From NCBI GenBank assembly GCA_030603035.1, contig JAUVYQ010000004.1:1-40787 (forward strand): a stretch of DNA of 40,787 bases, in the 5' to 3' direction. This stretch comes from Phycisphaerae bacterium (lineage in GTDB: Bacteria > Planctomycetota > Phycisphaerae > Sedimentisphaerales > SG8-4). The first letter of the stretch is position 1. The number at the start of each line of letters is the position of its first letter. Shown here piece by piece: positions 24,859 through 33,767 of this stretch. The notes below the pieces were generated by a model. It worked only from the letters and a program-made list of their open reading frames with translations, did no database searches and was not told the DNA's origin. Both the position numbers and the translations under genes were made by a program.

Positions 24859-26110
24859 TCGGAATCGGCTCAAGGGTTAATATCACGGTTTCAATTCTGT
24901 GCTTTTGCACGCATTCGACGGTGAATTTTAAATTTTTCAGATATGCAGTATCGCCGCTTTTGGGTATTTTGCCGAGAAGGGCGGTCACCAGCCCGCCGAT
25001 TGTCGATAGCCGCGTTTCTGCAGCGTCAATGTTGAACGCCTCAGCCCAGTCGTGAATGGCCAGATTGCCTGCCAGCCGATATTCCATCGGGCCTATCTGT
25101 TCGATGGGTTCAATCCCGCCTGTAATTTCAATGGGCCCCAGCAGCTCCTCGGCGATGTCCTCCAGACGGACCGAACCTGCAATGCCGCCGTATTCATCCA
25201 CGACTATCGCTGTGTCACTACCGGTCTTGCGGAAAAATTCCAGCAGAGATTCCACCGTCTTTTGTTCCGGGACAAAATGCACCCGCTGAACAATCCTGTC
25301 CAGTGATGTGTCGGCTTCAAGCAATAGCTGCCGCAGGTGCACCAGCCCAACTATATTATCTATTGTTCGCACATAAACAGGCAGTTTTGTCAGGTGATGT
25401 TTTTCCATCTTCCTGCGTGCTGTTTGGGCGGAATCTGTAACGGCACACGCAATCATATCCACTCGTGGTCGCATAACGTGGCGGACCTTCAGATACCCAA
25501 GCTCGATAATCTCGGTCAGGAGCTTATTTTCGTCGGCGGTGATTAGTCTGCGTTTTCGCACTTGTTCAATCAGCGATTTGAATTCGTTCGTGGTTATCGG
25601 TTTAGCAGGTTGCGGCGGCCCCAAAACCAGCCGGAGGGTCGGCTCTACTATTAAAAACCGGAAGATAAATACAATAGGTGTAAAAACCTGCACACATAAA
25701 AATAGCGGCACAGCGGCACTAACACTGACGGATTTTGAATTCGCGTAGGCCAGCGATTTGGGCAGTATTTCACCGAAGAGCACCAGCACAGCAAACGTAA
25801 GGCATGCGGTAATTGCCGCGGCGGTCAGGCCGATTTGCCGTCCGACTCTCACCGTAAGAACGCTGGCGACAGCATAAAAGAGAACGTTAACTGTCATATT
25901 CCCAAACAAGAGGCAGCTCAGCAATTGCCCTGGCTTGGTCAGCAGTTTCCCCGCCAGCTTTTGCAGTTTATGTTTGGATTTTTGCAGCAGCTTTGTTTGC
26001 CTGCGTGAGAGATTGAAAAAGGCGGTTTCGGCTCCCGAAAAAAAAGCAGAACCCGCGAGCAGCAGTAACATCACAACGATACGCCCAATATTTTCGTAAA
26101 CCTGAGACAC
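24845..26110 (-). CDS. CNNM/HlyC-CorC family membrane protein with CBS pair and CorC domain (gene 1)
   Basis: This 421-residue protein has a DUF21/CNNM membrane domain with SAFFSGAETAFFNLSRRQTKLL, LLFGNMTVNVLFY and FGEILPKSLAY. A CBS pair follows, with VMRPRVDMIACAV, HLTKLPVYVRTIDNIVG and FFRKTGSDTAIVVDEYGG; then a transporter-associated CorC_HlyC domain (EYRLAGNLAIHDWAEAF, TIGGLVTALLG). Homologues handle divalent cations such as Mg or Co. It is paired with a shorter paralogue; the two likely assemble as a heterodimer. The stop (TAG) lies inside the next gene's start region. Confidence 0.9.
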   Translation of the reverse strand: MSQVYENIGRIVVMLLLLAGSAFFSGAETAFFNLSRRQTKLLQKSKHKLQKLAGKLLTKPGQLLSCLLFGNMTVNVLFYAVASVLTVRVGRQIGLTAAAITACLTFAVLVLFGEILPKSLAYANSKSVSVSAAVPLFLCVQVFTPIVFIFRFLIVEPTLRLVLGPPQPAKPITTNEFKSLIEQVRKRRLITADENKLLTEIIELGYLKVRHVMRPRVDMIACAVTDSAQTARRKMEKHHLTKLPVYVRTIDNIVGLVHLRQLLLEADTSLDRIVQRVHFVPEQKTVESLLEFFRKTGSDTAIVVDEYGGIAGSVRLEDIAEELLGPIEITGGIEPIEQIGPMEYRLAGNLAIHDWAEAFNIDAAETRLSTIGGLVTALLGKIPKSGDTAYLKNLKFTVECVQKHRIETVILTLEPIPNDDK

Positions 26111-26159
26111 TATCAGCTATTACCTGATTAACTCGCTTACACTTGTTCTTGCACAGTTA

Positions 26160-26275
26160 CGGGATTGCTTCCTCGCAATGACATATGGACGCATAGGACG
26201 TCATTGCGAGCGAGGCCCTTCGATTACACTCAGGGTAAACTCCGCCGAGCGCGGCAATCTCAATTTCAAATGACC
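26160..26275. repeat. Double TCATTGCGAG palindromic repeat
   Basis: Two facing copies, GATTGCTTCCTCGCAATGAC and GTCATTGCGAGCGAGG (about 26163-26216), are followed by CCCTTCGATTACACTCAGGG and GCGGCAATCTC, i.e. fused members of the families seen at 374-401, 17205-17237 and 30868-31045. They sit between the convergent-end repeats of the CNNM operon and the kinase gene. Confidence 0.75.
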
Positions 26276-26298
26276 GTGCAAATATTATTGCATTTGAC

Positions 26299-27075
26299 TT
26301 AGGGTTTGGGTAGGGTTATTTTAAATGTGCTTCCCGTGGCGGGTTTGGATTCGACCGAAATGCTGCCATCGTGTGCGTCTATTATTTTCTTACAAAAGGC
26401 AAGACCGAGTCCGGAGCCTGAATATTGAGATGGCGAGTTTCTATCTGTTTTCGTGGTGAAAAATGACTCGAAGACATTCTTTAAATCCGCTGCTTCAATT
26501 CCGCCGCCCGTGTCGGTAACTTCTATCACAACCACATCGGACCTCTCCGCGGCTCTGATGGTCAGAGTACCGCCTCGCGGCAGCATCGCATCGCGGGCGT
26601 TAAGAATCAAATTCATTAGAACCTGTTGAATTTGAATCGGCACGGCCCGGACTGTCAAATCCTCGGGAATCCGGATTGCTACGGTTATCCCGTCCTTTGC
26701 AAAATCCCGGCAAAGACACGTAAAAATCTCTTCAACCAGACTAATTAGCAGGGCGTTCTTCTTTTCTTGCCTCTCGCCGTTTGCCATCGCCAGCATACTT
26801 TCCATAATTTTCGAGGCACGGTTACAATTTTGTACCGCCTTGTGAAGGGCTTTTTCAATCAGGAGCTTGTCGTCGGGGTTGTTTAGCGCAAGAGCCGCAT
26901 AACTGGCCAGAGGTGTAAGCAGATTATTGATTTCGTGCGCTATCATATGGGTAGCCATACCGATATTGGCAAGGGCCTGCAGTTGCGTAATCCGGGATTG
27001 TAAGGCATTATTTTGCTCTTGCTGATTTGCAAGGCATTTGTGCAAAGAAAGGCGTTTTTCGATAATACTTGTCAA
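26299..27075 (-). CDS. Cytosolic sensor histidine kinase
   Basis: This 258-residue protein has no membrane segment. An N-terminal coiled coil (LANQQEQNNALQSRITQLQ) leads to the HisKA box HMIAHEINNLLTPL with the phospho-acceptor His47. The ATPase domain has the N box (MNLILNARDAM, Asn159), G1 (DTGGGIE, 188-194), an F box (FFTTK) and G2 (GSGLGLAF, 220-227). It lacks a sensory domain, so the input may come through its coiled coil or a partner protein. A response regulator gene lies about 1 kb away on the other strand (28111), now truncated, and may have been its partner. The family resembles NtrB-like kinases. Confidence 0.9.
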   Translation of the reverse strand: MTSIIEKRLSLHKCLANQQEQNNALQSRITQLQALANIGMATHMIAHEINNLLTPLASYAALALNNPDDKLLIEKALHKAVQNCNRASKIMESMLAMANGERQEKKNALLISLVEEIFTCLCRDFAKDGITVAIRIPEDLTVRAVPIQIQQVLMNLILNARDAMLPRGGTLTIRAAERSDVVVIEVTDTGGGIEAADLKNVFESFFTTKTDRNSPSQYSGSGLGLAFCKKIIDAHDGSISVESKPATGSTFKITLPKP

Positions 27076-27154
27076 TTGTCTGCTCCTGCTATAAAATTTG
27101 GTCTTGAGTCTTAATGCTATCTATATCGACTTTTAATGTGCTTTTTCTTGAACC

Positions 27155-27182
27155 ACGATATACGCAATACGATATACGAGAA
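27155..27182. repeat. CGATATACGCAATACGATATACG repeat abutting a start codon
   Basis: Two ACGATATACG units separated by CAAT (about 27159-27179) lie immediately before the ATG at 27183, where a ribosome site would be expected. Related CGTATTGCGTATCG sequences occur at 18955-18990, 19341-19385, 28858-28896 and 40470-40500. Confidence 0.65.
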
Positions 27183-27476
27183 ATGAACGAGCAGAGGATT
27201 TTAGAAGAACTTATAGCGCTGCTGGAGGCAAACAGCGTTACAATCCGCAACGAACCGCTTGGCGGAAGCGGTGGGGGGCTGTGCACTATAAAAAGCGGGC
27301 CGATTTTCTTTGTCGATACGCAGGCTCCGTCGGCTGAAGTGGCGGCACTTTGCGCTGAGGCCGTGTCGAAGCTGGTGGATGTTGAGAAGCTCTATATCAG
27401 GCCGGAAGTCCGTCAATTTATCGAAAGGTATAGTAGTACCAAAAGGAGTAGCGAAAAATGGCAGCGAAAAAGATAG
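27183..27476 (+). CDS. Conserved small protein of unknown function (97 aa)
   Basis: The 97-residue protein starts at ATG 27183; a longer frame from 27114 would only translate repeat DNA. It has a Leu-rich helix (RILEELIALLEANSV), a Gly-rich strand turn (NEPLGGSGGGLCTIKSG), then IFFVDTQAP and a helix with AALCAEAVSKLVD, ending in LYIRPEVRQFIERY. No signal peptide is present. I know no named family. Its last six codons overlap the DJ-1/PfpI gene by 19 bases, and the shared transcript suggests related functions. Confidence 0.75.
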   Translation: MNEQRILEELIALLEANSVTIRNEPLGGSGGGLCTIKSGPIFFVDTQAPSAEVAALCAEAVSKLVDVEKLYIRPEVRQFIERYSSTKRSSEKWQRKR

Positions 27477-28000
27477 CCATAATGGTTGATGAAATGTATC
27501 AGGTCCTCGAGGTCTGGTATCCTTACTATCGATTCTGCGAAGCAGGCCTGGAGGTTAATTTCGTTGCAGCCCGGGCAAAAAAAGAATATCATTCAAAGGA
27601 AGGATACCCCTGCGTCTCAGAGGTTTCAGCCGGAGAGGCCAACGCCGGCGATTATGATTGTATGGTTGTGCCTGGCGGATTCGCACCGGATTTTATGCGA
27701 AGAAGTGCCGATGTTATAAAGTTTGCAAACGATATGGTAAATGCGGGCAAGGTCATAGCTGCTATATGTCACGGCGGATGGCTGTTGTGCAGCACGAAAG
27801 TCTACAAAGGCAAAAAAGCGACCTGTTTTATGGCAATTAAAGATGACATTAAAAACGCCGGTGCCGAGTATGTAGATGCCGAATGCGTCGTGGACGGCAA
27901 TTTGATTACATCGCGCAAGCCCGACGATTTGCCCGCCTTTTGCAGAGCAATCTTAAAAAAATTAACCGCAGAGAACGCTGAGAGCGCAGAGGAAAAATAA
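27458..28000 (+). CDS. DJ-1/PfpI family protein (class I glutamine amidotransferase-like)
   Basis: This 180-residue protein has the DJ-1/PfpI nucleophile elbow IAAICHGGWLL, with Cys104 and His105, GGFAPDFMR upstream, and an N-terminal strand with a Glu at about residue 18 that would activate the Cys. Members act as chaperone, deglycase, glyoxalase or peptidase; the exact one cannot be told. AAAGGAG precedes ATG 27458. The last about 11 residues (LTAENAESAEEK) are read from an intergenic repeat of the CCGCAGAGAACGCTGAGAG type rather than from the fold, an unusual tail. Confidence 0.9.
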   Translation: MAAKKIAIMVDEMYQVLEVWYPYYRFCEAGLEVNFVAARAKKEYHSKEGYPCVSEVSAGEANAGDYDCMVVPGGFAPDFMRRSADVIKFANDMVNAGKVIAAICHGGWLLCSTKVYKGKKATCFMAIKDDIKNAGAEYVDAECVVDGNLITSRKPDDLPAFCRAILKKLTAENAESAEEK

Positions 28001-28084
28001 GAATAAAAGGAAAAGAAGATGGATTCCTGCTTCCGCAGGAAAGACAATATTAAAAATCTCTGCGTGCTCTGCGACCTCGGCGGT
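27963..28084. repeat. CCGCAGAG/CTCTGCG repeats flanking the DJ-1 gene end
   Basis: ACCGCAGAGAACGCTGAGAG (about 27964-27983) and, inverted, CTCTGCGTGCTCTGCGACC (about 28057-28075) bracket a GATTCCTGCTTCCGCAGGAA hairpin (28022-28041). A related CACAGAGGACGCGGAGGGC lies at about 19672-19690. Confidence 0.7.
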
Positions 28085-28110
28085 AAAAATAAAAGAGGAG
28101 CATTTTTCTT

Positions 28111-28599
28111 ATGAGCCGCGTAAAGTCAGAAAAAGACCAGGAGAAAACGCCTGTGGTGCTCGTTGTTGATGACAATCAGCAGAATCTTGAGCTCCTGCAG
28201 GCATATCTTGAGGATGTGGACTGCGAGACTATCCCTGCACGCGATGGGTTGGAGGCCCTGGAGATTATAGGTAAGAAAACGCCTGATTTGATTTTGCTGG
28301 ATGTTATGATGCCTAAAATGAGCGGCTTTGAGGTCTGCAAGAGAATAAAAAACGACCCCAAAACCGCGGACATTCCCATAATAATGGTAACAGCACTTAA
28401 TGAATTTGGCGACATTGAACGCGGTATTGATTCGGGCACAGACGATTTTATTAGTAAGCCGGTGAACAAGATCGAGCTTACAACATGAGTTAAAATAATG
28501 CTGAAATTAAAGCACTTAAGCGATAAGCTCGAGCGCACATTAACATATTTAAGCGAGATAGAAAAACAGGCCCAAATGGCAAAATCAGGCCCACAGTAG
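28111..28599 (+). pseudogene. Single-domain response regulator cut by an in-frame TGA
   Basis: The receiver domain is complete: acidic pair Asp20/Asp21 (VVDDN), phospho-acceptor Asp64 (LLDVMMPKMSG), Thr94 (MVTA) and Lys116 (SKPV). After codon 125 a TGA lies at 28486-28488. The same frame then reads VKIMLKLKHLSDKLERTLTY and on to TAG at 28597-28599, the usual helical tail after a receiver of this kind (expected ELTTRVK). A CGA-to-TGA change at an Arg codon is the simplest reading. The shortened 125-residue product still holds all catalytic residues and could be functional, missing only the tail helix. No DNA-binding domain is present in either version. The divergent histidine kinase at 26299-27075 is a plausible partner. 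Confidence 0.75.
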
Positions 28600-28898
28600 A
28601 AGTCTGAATTTGCACAATTTAGGTTTTTACAGACCTTTTTATTGGCAAAAAAACCGGGTTTTATTCGGGGTCAGCGGCGGGGCGGCAAAACCCGATAACC
28701 GGCTTTCAAAATCATAACAATCCCTATATCACACACAATCGCCACATACTCCGGGCAAAATAAAACCTGCAGTAACTAATTGCCAAAACCGGCATTAACA
28801 CGCCTTCGGCTATTGTCGATACCCTTAATAGCGTTAGCGTTCAGTAAGGAAAAATTTGTATCTCGCGAGACGAGATACGAGCGACGAGCGACGAATCT
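28600..28898. other. Intergenic stretch with hairpin and GAGCGAC repeat before the TPR gene
   Basis: No gene is supported. A Shine-Dalgarno-like TAAGGA (28845-28850) is separated from the ATG at 28899 by a hairpin GTATCTCG-CGAGA-CGAGATAC (28858-28878) and two GAGCGAC units. This repeat seems inserted between ribosome site and start codon. Confidence 0.55.
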
Positions 28899-30521
28899 AT
28901 GAGTAGATTACTGGAAATCCTCGGCAGGGCGATAACGGTCGATACGGCCGATTTGATGTGGCATTGGCTCAATGAGGTCAAACTTCTAAAAGACGATAGC
29001 GAATCTCCGCAATATCACCAGCTAAATAAAATCATTGAGCTGGTGGGCGATATGAAGCTGGATACGGCCGCCGAGCAGCTAAGGCTCTATCTCTTTGAAA
29101 ATCCTTCCTGTACACGCGGCCGGCTGGCGTCGGCGGCAATAGCTCTGCATAAGAACCAGCTGAACGAGGCGGTTGAAGAATTAAACTCCGTTTATATGCG
29201 CCAGCCCAATAATACAATGGCTCTTTATGCCCTGGGCCATTGTTATGAGCGGCTTGGCAAAGAGTCTCAAGCTGTCGAATTTTATCAGGATTGTCTGAAG
29301 TTTAAAAACTATTTGCAGCTTCCCGGCCAGAGACTCGCTGCAATATATTTCAAAAATGGTCAACTCGAAAAAACCATACAGGAATATGAGCTGTTGAAAA
29401 ATGAATATCCCGATGATATGTCAACACTTGTGGCGCTTGGGCATTTGTATATTGCAAACGCCGGATATACCAAAGCCGCTGAAACATTCAACACCGCAAT
29501 TTTAATACATCCCGACAATTTTCACACTGAAGACGATTCTTTAGATCAGCTTATTGTCGATGGGCAGCTTCACGAAGCACTGGAGCACCTCGAGGATTTA
29601 TCGCAAGAGCAGCCCGAGGGCGCCGATTTGGTTATGAAGCGGGCCGATGTTCTTCGTATGTTGGGTGCCACCGATGAGGCCGTTTCACAATATGAAGAAG
29701 CGCTCCGTATTTGCCCGGATTTTCTCGAGGCAACTATAAAGCTTGGAACGCAATATTTGCAGCTGCAACAGGAGCAGCTCGCTGCACAGCAATTCAACAG
29801 GGCGGTCGAAATAAATGACAAAATAGTTGATGCCTATATCGGCCTGGCAATCGCCCAGAAATTAGCCGGAAGCGCCTCAGATGCCTTAGTAACATTATCA
29901 CTAGCCGCCGCAATTCAGCCGAACAGCTCATTGTTGTTCGCCGAGACGGCTACCTTGCAATTCAAAGCAGGCTCTGAACGGAATTTGCTTTTTTTTAATG
30001 GCGCCAACTCAACTAACCTCATTGACGCTGTGATTGCTGCGCATAGCCAGCAAATCAGCCATCGGCCGCAAAACCCGGATTTACACTACAGAATGGGCGT
30101 CTTAATGATGAGCGTCGGCAGGATAACTGATGCCCTCAAGTCATTTCGAACTGCTTTAGAAATAAACCCAACTTACACCAGAGCCAGGAGCAAACTCGCA
30201 ATGTGCCTATTTGAAACAGACCAGAAGACCCTTGCGCTCGAGCAGCTCATCGCTCCTGAGTATCTTGATAAGGATACGCTTGAATTGCATTATAAAATTG
30301 CCTTGCTTTATTGCGATAAGGTAAAGTTTGCATCCTCGCTTATTAACCTTGACCGTTTACTGGAGAATAATTTCACCTGTCCGGATGCAGCAGTCAACAT
30401 TTCGATAGTCCTTCAAAATTTAGGCCTCTTAGACAGGGTGACTGTTATGTGGGACAATCTTTCAGATACGGCCAATCAAGCAATGAATACCAACAATCCG
30501 TTTTTACCGGGTGAGCCTTAA
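28899..30521 (+). CDS. Tetratricopeptide-repeat protein
   Basis: This 540-residue protein is built of TPR helix pairs. Clear examples are NTMALYALGHCYERLGKESQ, STLVALGHLYIANAGYTKAA, DEAVSQYEEALRICPDF, ATIKLGTQYLQLQQEQLAA and LHYRMGVLMMSVGRITDALK. At least ten repeats are visible in most of the length; the N-terminal 60 residues are helical but not repeat-like. There is no signal peptide or enzyme domain, so a scaffold or adaptor role in the cytoplasm is likely. The start lacks a close ribosome site (a repeat sits between TAAGGA and the ATG). It follows the truncated response regulator on the same strand. Confidence 0.88.
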   Translation: MSRLLEILGRAITVDTADLMWHWLNEVKLLKDDSESPQYHQLNKIIELVGDMKLDTAAEQLRLYLFENPSCTRGRLASAAIALHKNQLNEAVEELNSVYMRQPNNTMALYALGHCYERLGKESQAVEFYQDCLKFKNYLQLPGQRLAAIYFKNGQLEKTIQEYELLKNEYPDDMSTLVALGHLYIANAGYTKAAETFNTAILIHPDNFHTEDDSLDQLIVDGQLHEALEHLEDLSQEQPEGADLVMKRADVLRMLGATDEAVSQYEEALRICPDFLEATIKLGTQYLQLQQEQLAAQQFNRAVEINDKIVDAYIGLAIAQKLAGSASDALVTLSLAAAIQPNSSLLFAETATLQFKAGSERNLLFFNGANSTNLIDAVIAAHSQQISHRPQNPDLHYRMGVLMMSVGRITDALKSFRTALEINPTYTRARSKLAMCLFETDQKTLALEQLIAPEYLDKDTLELHYKIALLYCDKVKFASSLINLDRLLENNFTCPDAAVNISIVLQNLGLLDRVTVMWDNLSDTANQAMNTNNPFLPGEP

Positions 30522-31105
30522 GCAGTAACATCACACAGGCTAAGGTCGAAAGGAGCAATATCTAAAAGGCCAAAAAACCCAAACCGGCAATTATCAACAG
30601 GCGAACAAAAATACGCCGAAAAGCTGAAAAACACACAATTGGGCTATTTGGCCCAAAATCAGCCCTGAATGAAACATAACATATCTTATGGGACGTTATC
30701 TGCGCCCTCTTTTTTTGCCCTTGGGTTTTTAAGGGATTGATTATCGTTTCTGTTCGTTTAGCCGTCGCCGGCACGGCAACACTTGAGGTGAAAACTCAAT
30801 CAACTCGAATCTATCGGTTCAACTGTGGCAGAGCACTACTGCTCTGTGACTTGTGATTTGAGGAATTGTCATTGCGAGGAGCATAAGCACTGAAAGTCCG
30901 GCCCCTGGACGGAACGAAGCAATCTCAACCATTCGTGAAGTAAACTCCGTTAGAAATTCCGCAAATCGGGCTAAACTCGAAAAAGGAAGGATTTCTAACG
31001 GGGTAGAGATTGCCACGGGCTGCTTCGCAGCCCTCGCAATGACAACCCTGCAAATCACGTGTTATAGAGTACTCCGCTGTTTGGCAGCTTATGTGGCTGT
31101 GTCCG
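30522..31105. repeat. Gene-free stretch with several palindromic repeats
   Basis: It holds a copy of GCCGTCGCCGGCACGGCAAC (30761-30780), TCATTGCGAGGAGCATAAGC with GAACGAAGCAATCTC (about 30868-30925), an inverted GAGATTGCCACGGGCTGC with CCTCGCAATGAC (31007-31042), and a GAAATTCCGCAAATCGGG segment. Near 30640-30720 is an AT/GC-mixed stretch with no recognisable feature. No gene is supported on either strand. Confidence 0.7.
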
Positions 31106-31759
31106 TTAAAGTCCGATAATATGTTGTGATGGGTCACGGAGCGATAACGGCTTGCCCAGAATTTCGTAATGTAGAATCGCCCTCTTTAGGTCTTCAGGGT
31201 CGGCATAATCTAACAGAATTTCGGCCAGATATTTTCTCTGGGATGTTTCGGCCGGAATAGCAACGCGCATATCTTCCAGCTCTTTGACGGCTTTGCCGGT
31301 AAAATCCGGAAGCTCTTCAAACTTGTGCTCAAGTTGCGCGGTCGGCACCGACAGTTCTGGTTCTTCCAGCAGTTCTATGGTCCCAAGCGGGATTGCTTGT
31401 TCCTTTTTAGTAACGAACTTCTGGACAAAAGGCTCAGGGCGAGCAATTTTTCTGCGAGGCGGTTCGATTTGCGGCTGCGGCTCTCTTCTGTACGGTGTAC
31501 GTCCGGCCGGACGTTGCACTTGCTCGTAAGGCGTTTTCTCAACTGCCTTATGCTCGCGGGCACCGGCCCTCTCAGGTAGTTTGAATCCCGGCTTACGGGT
31601 CAATTGCTCCTCGTCCTTCTGTTTCTTATTTGCCCTTGCTTTGAGGATGCCGCCGATTACCCAGAAAACCGCCAGGCCCACAATGAACAGTATGTTCCCC
31701 CAGCCTTTAGTGTCCTTACTTCGAGCAGCCAACATTATTTGCGCCAAAAGTTCGTTCAT
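31106..31759 (-). CDS. Membrane-anchored protein with Pro-rich linker (unknown function)
   Basis: This 217-residue protein starts at ATG 31759 (a TTG at 31780 would add seven residues). One membrane helix lies near residues 20-40 (WGNILFIVGLAVFWVIGGIL). A long Pro/Arg/Glu/Lys-rich linker follows (about 60-130). The C-terminal 40 residues form a conserved-looking helical patch: LAEILLDYADPEDLKRAILH, then YEILGKPLSLRD. It is the last gene of the nfeD-floA operon, so it may take part in the membrane organisation by FloA. Function unknown. Confidence 0.75.
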   Translation of the reverse strand: MNELLAQIMLAARSKDTKGWGNILFIVGLAVFWVIGGILKARANKKQKDEEQLTRKPGFKLPERAGAREHKAVEKTPYEQVQRPAGRTPYRREPQPQIEPPRRKIARPEPFVQKFVTKKEQAIPLGTIELLEEPELSVPTAQLEHKFEELPDFTGKAVKELEDMRVAIPAETSQRKYLAEILLDYADPEDLKRAILHYEILGKPLSLRDPSQHIIGL

Positions 31760-31788
31760 ATTCTTTATTTTGCCCCACAAAACCCATC

Positions 31789-31820
31789 ACGCATCGAGTA
31801 TCGAGTATCGAGCATCGAGA
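31789..31820. repeat. ATCGAGT tandem repeat between floA and the next gene
   Basis: Four 7-base units ATCGAGT/ATCGAGC (about 31793-31820) directly follow the floA stop codon. Confidence 0.75.
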
Positions 31821-32834
31821 CTATTCTTGCTTCTTGGGCTTTGCGATGGAATCCCGCATTTCGGTATCGGCCACAATGTTTTTCATTCGGAAGTAGTCCA
31901 TAACGCCGAGATTACCCTTTTTGAAGGCTTCTGCCATAGCCAGCGGCACCTTTGATTCGTTTTCTACAACCAGTGCCCTCATTTCCTGCTCGCGTGCGAA
32001 TGCCATAGCTCGGCGTTTTTCCGCTTCAGCTTTTGCTCGGCGCATATCGGCTTCGGCCTGGGCAGCCTGAAGTTTGGCGCCGATATTGTCGCCTACATCG
32101 ACGTCAGCAATATCAATGGAAAGAATCTCGAAAGCCGTCCCTGCATCGAGTCCCTTGCTTAAAACCGACTTGGAAATATCGTCCGGGTTTTCCAGAACGC
32201 TTTTGTACGTTATGGCGCTGCCGATAGTGGTTACAATTCCCTCGCCTACACGGGCGATAATCGTTTCTTCAGTTGCACCGCCAATCAGCCGTTCAATATT
32301 GGCGCGGACGGTTACGCGGGCTTTTGCTTTCAACTGGATGCCGTCCTGGGCAACGGCGTCAATAGTGCCTTTACTCCTGGCTGGATCGGGGCAATCGATG
32401 ACCCTGGGATTAACGCTCGTCTGGACCGCTTCGAGGATGTCACGGCCTGCTAAGTCGATTGCGGTAGCTGTTTTCAGCGGCAAATCAATATTTGCCCTGT
32501 TGGCGGCAATCAGGGCACGAACAACATTCGGGACATTCCCGCGGGCTAAATAATGGCTTTCCAAATCCCGCGTTGTTACTGTCAGACCCGCCTGGATGGC
32601 CGTTATCTTGCTTATCACTATCGTCCTCGTATCGACCTTCCTCAGCCACATTCCAATAAGCTCGGAGAACTTGACATCCGCTCGGGATAATTTTGCCTGC
32701 AGCCATAACCTGAAGAACTTTAAGAACAGCAGGAAGAGTACGAATACTACAATGGCAATGATGACTAAAAATACTGTCAAAGCCACTTTGGCGCTATCGC
32801 TTCTTGCCAAGACCATATTTATTAAGTTATACAT
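31821..32834 (-). CDS. floA: Flotillin-like protein FloA
   Basis: This 337-residue protein has one N-terminal membrane helix (residues about 17-45), the PHB/SPFH-like domain ([55 protein letters not shown]) and a C-terminal coiled coil rich in Ala/Glu/Arg ([20 protein letters not shown]). This matches the FloA/YqfA family, which organises functional membrane microdomains and oligomerises on the inner face. AAAGGA precedes the ATG. It is downstream of two nfeD genes, the usual partners; NfeD proteins assist flotillin function. The stop is TAG. Confidence 0.95.
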   Translation of the reverse strand: MYNLINMVLARSDSAKVALTVFLVIIAIVVFVLFLLFLKFFRLWLQAKLSRADVKFSELIGMWLRKVDTRTIVISKITAIQAGLTVTTRDLESHYLARGNVPNVVRALIAANRANIDLPLKTATAIDLAGRDILEAVQTSVNPRVIDCPDPARSKGTIDAVAQDGIQLKAKARVTVRANIERLIGGATEETIIARVGEGIVTTIGSAITYKSVLENPDDISKSVLSKGLDAGTAFEILSIDIADVDVGDNIGAKLQAAQAEADMRRAKAEAEKRRAMAFAREQEMRALVVENESKVPLAMAEAFKKGNLGVMDYFRMKNIVADTEMRDSIAKPKKQE

Positions 32835-32849
32835 TTTTTTGTCCTTTCA

Positions 32850-33347
32850 TTAAGTTTCTTCTATTTCTATTACACGAACAGTAAGCTGGGTGCTCTCCAC
32901 ATCGATAACCTTGACCTTTTTATCTTTATCAACATAACCGCTTTCGGCTACACATTCAAGTTTTTCTCCTGAAAAATCGCACATTCCCACCGGCCGCAGC
33001 GGCGTAACAACCAGCCCCACGGCACCAAGCATCTCCTTTAATTCGGGCGTATCGGGTATCGCATCGCCCCGCTGCCGTTCCGACGGTGTCAGCGTTACGG
33101 CTTTACCGAACCTGGTTTTCGGAAATATTTTGTAAGCGGTTATCAGAACCGATGGTATCATTATAACAGCAACAGTTACACCTGTCCAGCCTGCGGTAGT
33201 GCTGTGATTGAAAAATATCATTCCACCGCCAATCACACAGACAAGTGCGCAAATACTTATCAGGCCACCACTTGGCACAAATACTTCGGCTAATATCAAG
33301 GCCCCACAGACAAAATATAAAAAAACAGCAAAAACAAGCCACCACAT
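32850..33347 (-). CDS. NfeD-like short membrane protein
   Basis: This 165-residue protein has three to four membrane helices (WWLVFAVFLYFVCGALILAE, ISICALVCVIGGGMIFF, WTGVTVAVIMIPSVLI) followed by a C-terminal OB-fold-like NfeD domain of about 60 residues (GAVGLVVTPLRPVGMCDFSG, VESTQLTVRVIEIEET). The N-terminal protease domain is absent, as in the truncated NfeD1b type that pairs with flotillins. AGGAG precedes the ATG. It lies 16 bases from floA, so the two are surely cotranscribed. Confidence 0.92.
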   Translation of the reverse strand: MWWLVFAVFLYFVCGALILAEVFVPSGGLISICALVCVIGGGMIFFNHSTTAGWTGVTVAVIMIPSVLITAYKIFPKTRFGKAVTLTPSERQRGDAIPDTPELKEMLGAVGLVVTPLRPVGMCDFSGEKLECVAESGYVDKDKKVKVIDVESTQLTVRVIEIEET

Positions 33348-33386
33348 AAGTTTACTCCTATAAAGACAAAAGTCAGAAGACGGAAG

Positions 33387-33767
33387 TCAGATGTCAGAAT
33401 AATTCTGCCAGTTTTTCATTAAACGATAAAGCATAGCATTGACTTCGTCATATCCATCATCCAACTTCTTATGCTCATCCTTTGTGAGGTACATACAATC
33501 TTCTGCAAGGTCCAACCATCCTCTTGTCTCTTCAGACGATCCTAAAGAATCATTTAGATGTCTAATGAATACCTGCTTATATTTTCTTTTAGCATATCCC
33601 TCGCGTATATTTATAGCAACTGATCTCGATGAGCGCCTCATCTAATCTGTTAATGAATATGTTTCCTCTTTAGGAAACTTCTTGGTTATCTCAAATATCT
33701 CCATAGCAAGCTGATAAGCCATCTGATATACTTTCAAATCATTTACACTCTTAATCACAGTTTTCAT
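33387..33767 (-). pseudogene. Four-helix-bundle (23S rRNA intervening-sequence type) protein gene interrupted by TAG
   Basis: A start at ATG 33767 with GAGGG before it gives MKTVIKSVNDLKVYQMAYQL and on to FPKEETYSLTD, then TAG at 33642-33644, and in the same frame MRRSSRSVAINIREGYAKRK to TGA at 33387-33389. The family consensus around this point is SLTDQIRRSSRSVAANIAEGY, so the TAG stands for a CAG (Gln). The intact protein would be 126 residues of four helices; these proteins are known from 23S rRNA intervening sequences, but here the gene lies inside the nfeD operon. An ATG directly after the stop allows an 84-residue fragment. Repeats of TCTGTCATCTG type flank it. Confidence 0.85.

Noticed and set aside
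4364..33767. Reassignment of TAG to glutamine
   Set aside because: At least eight intact genes here end in TAG (11360, 13729, 14081, 15600, 18817, 24845, 31821, 36755), several with another stop close behind or with no coding sequence after it. TGA is also used as a normal stop. Decay or error is simpler.
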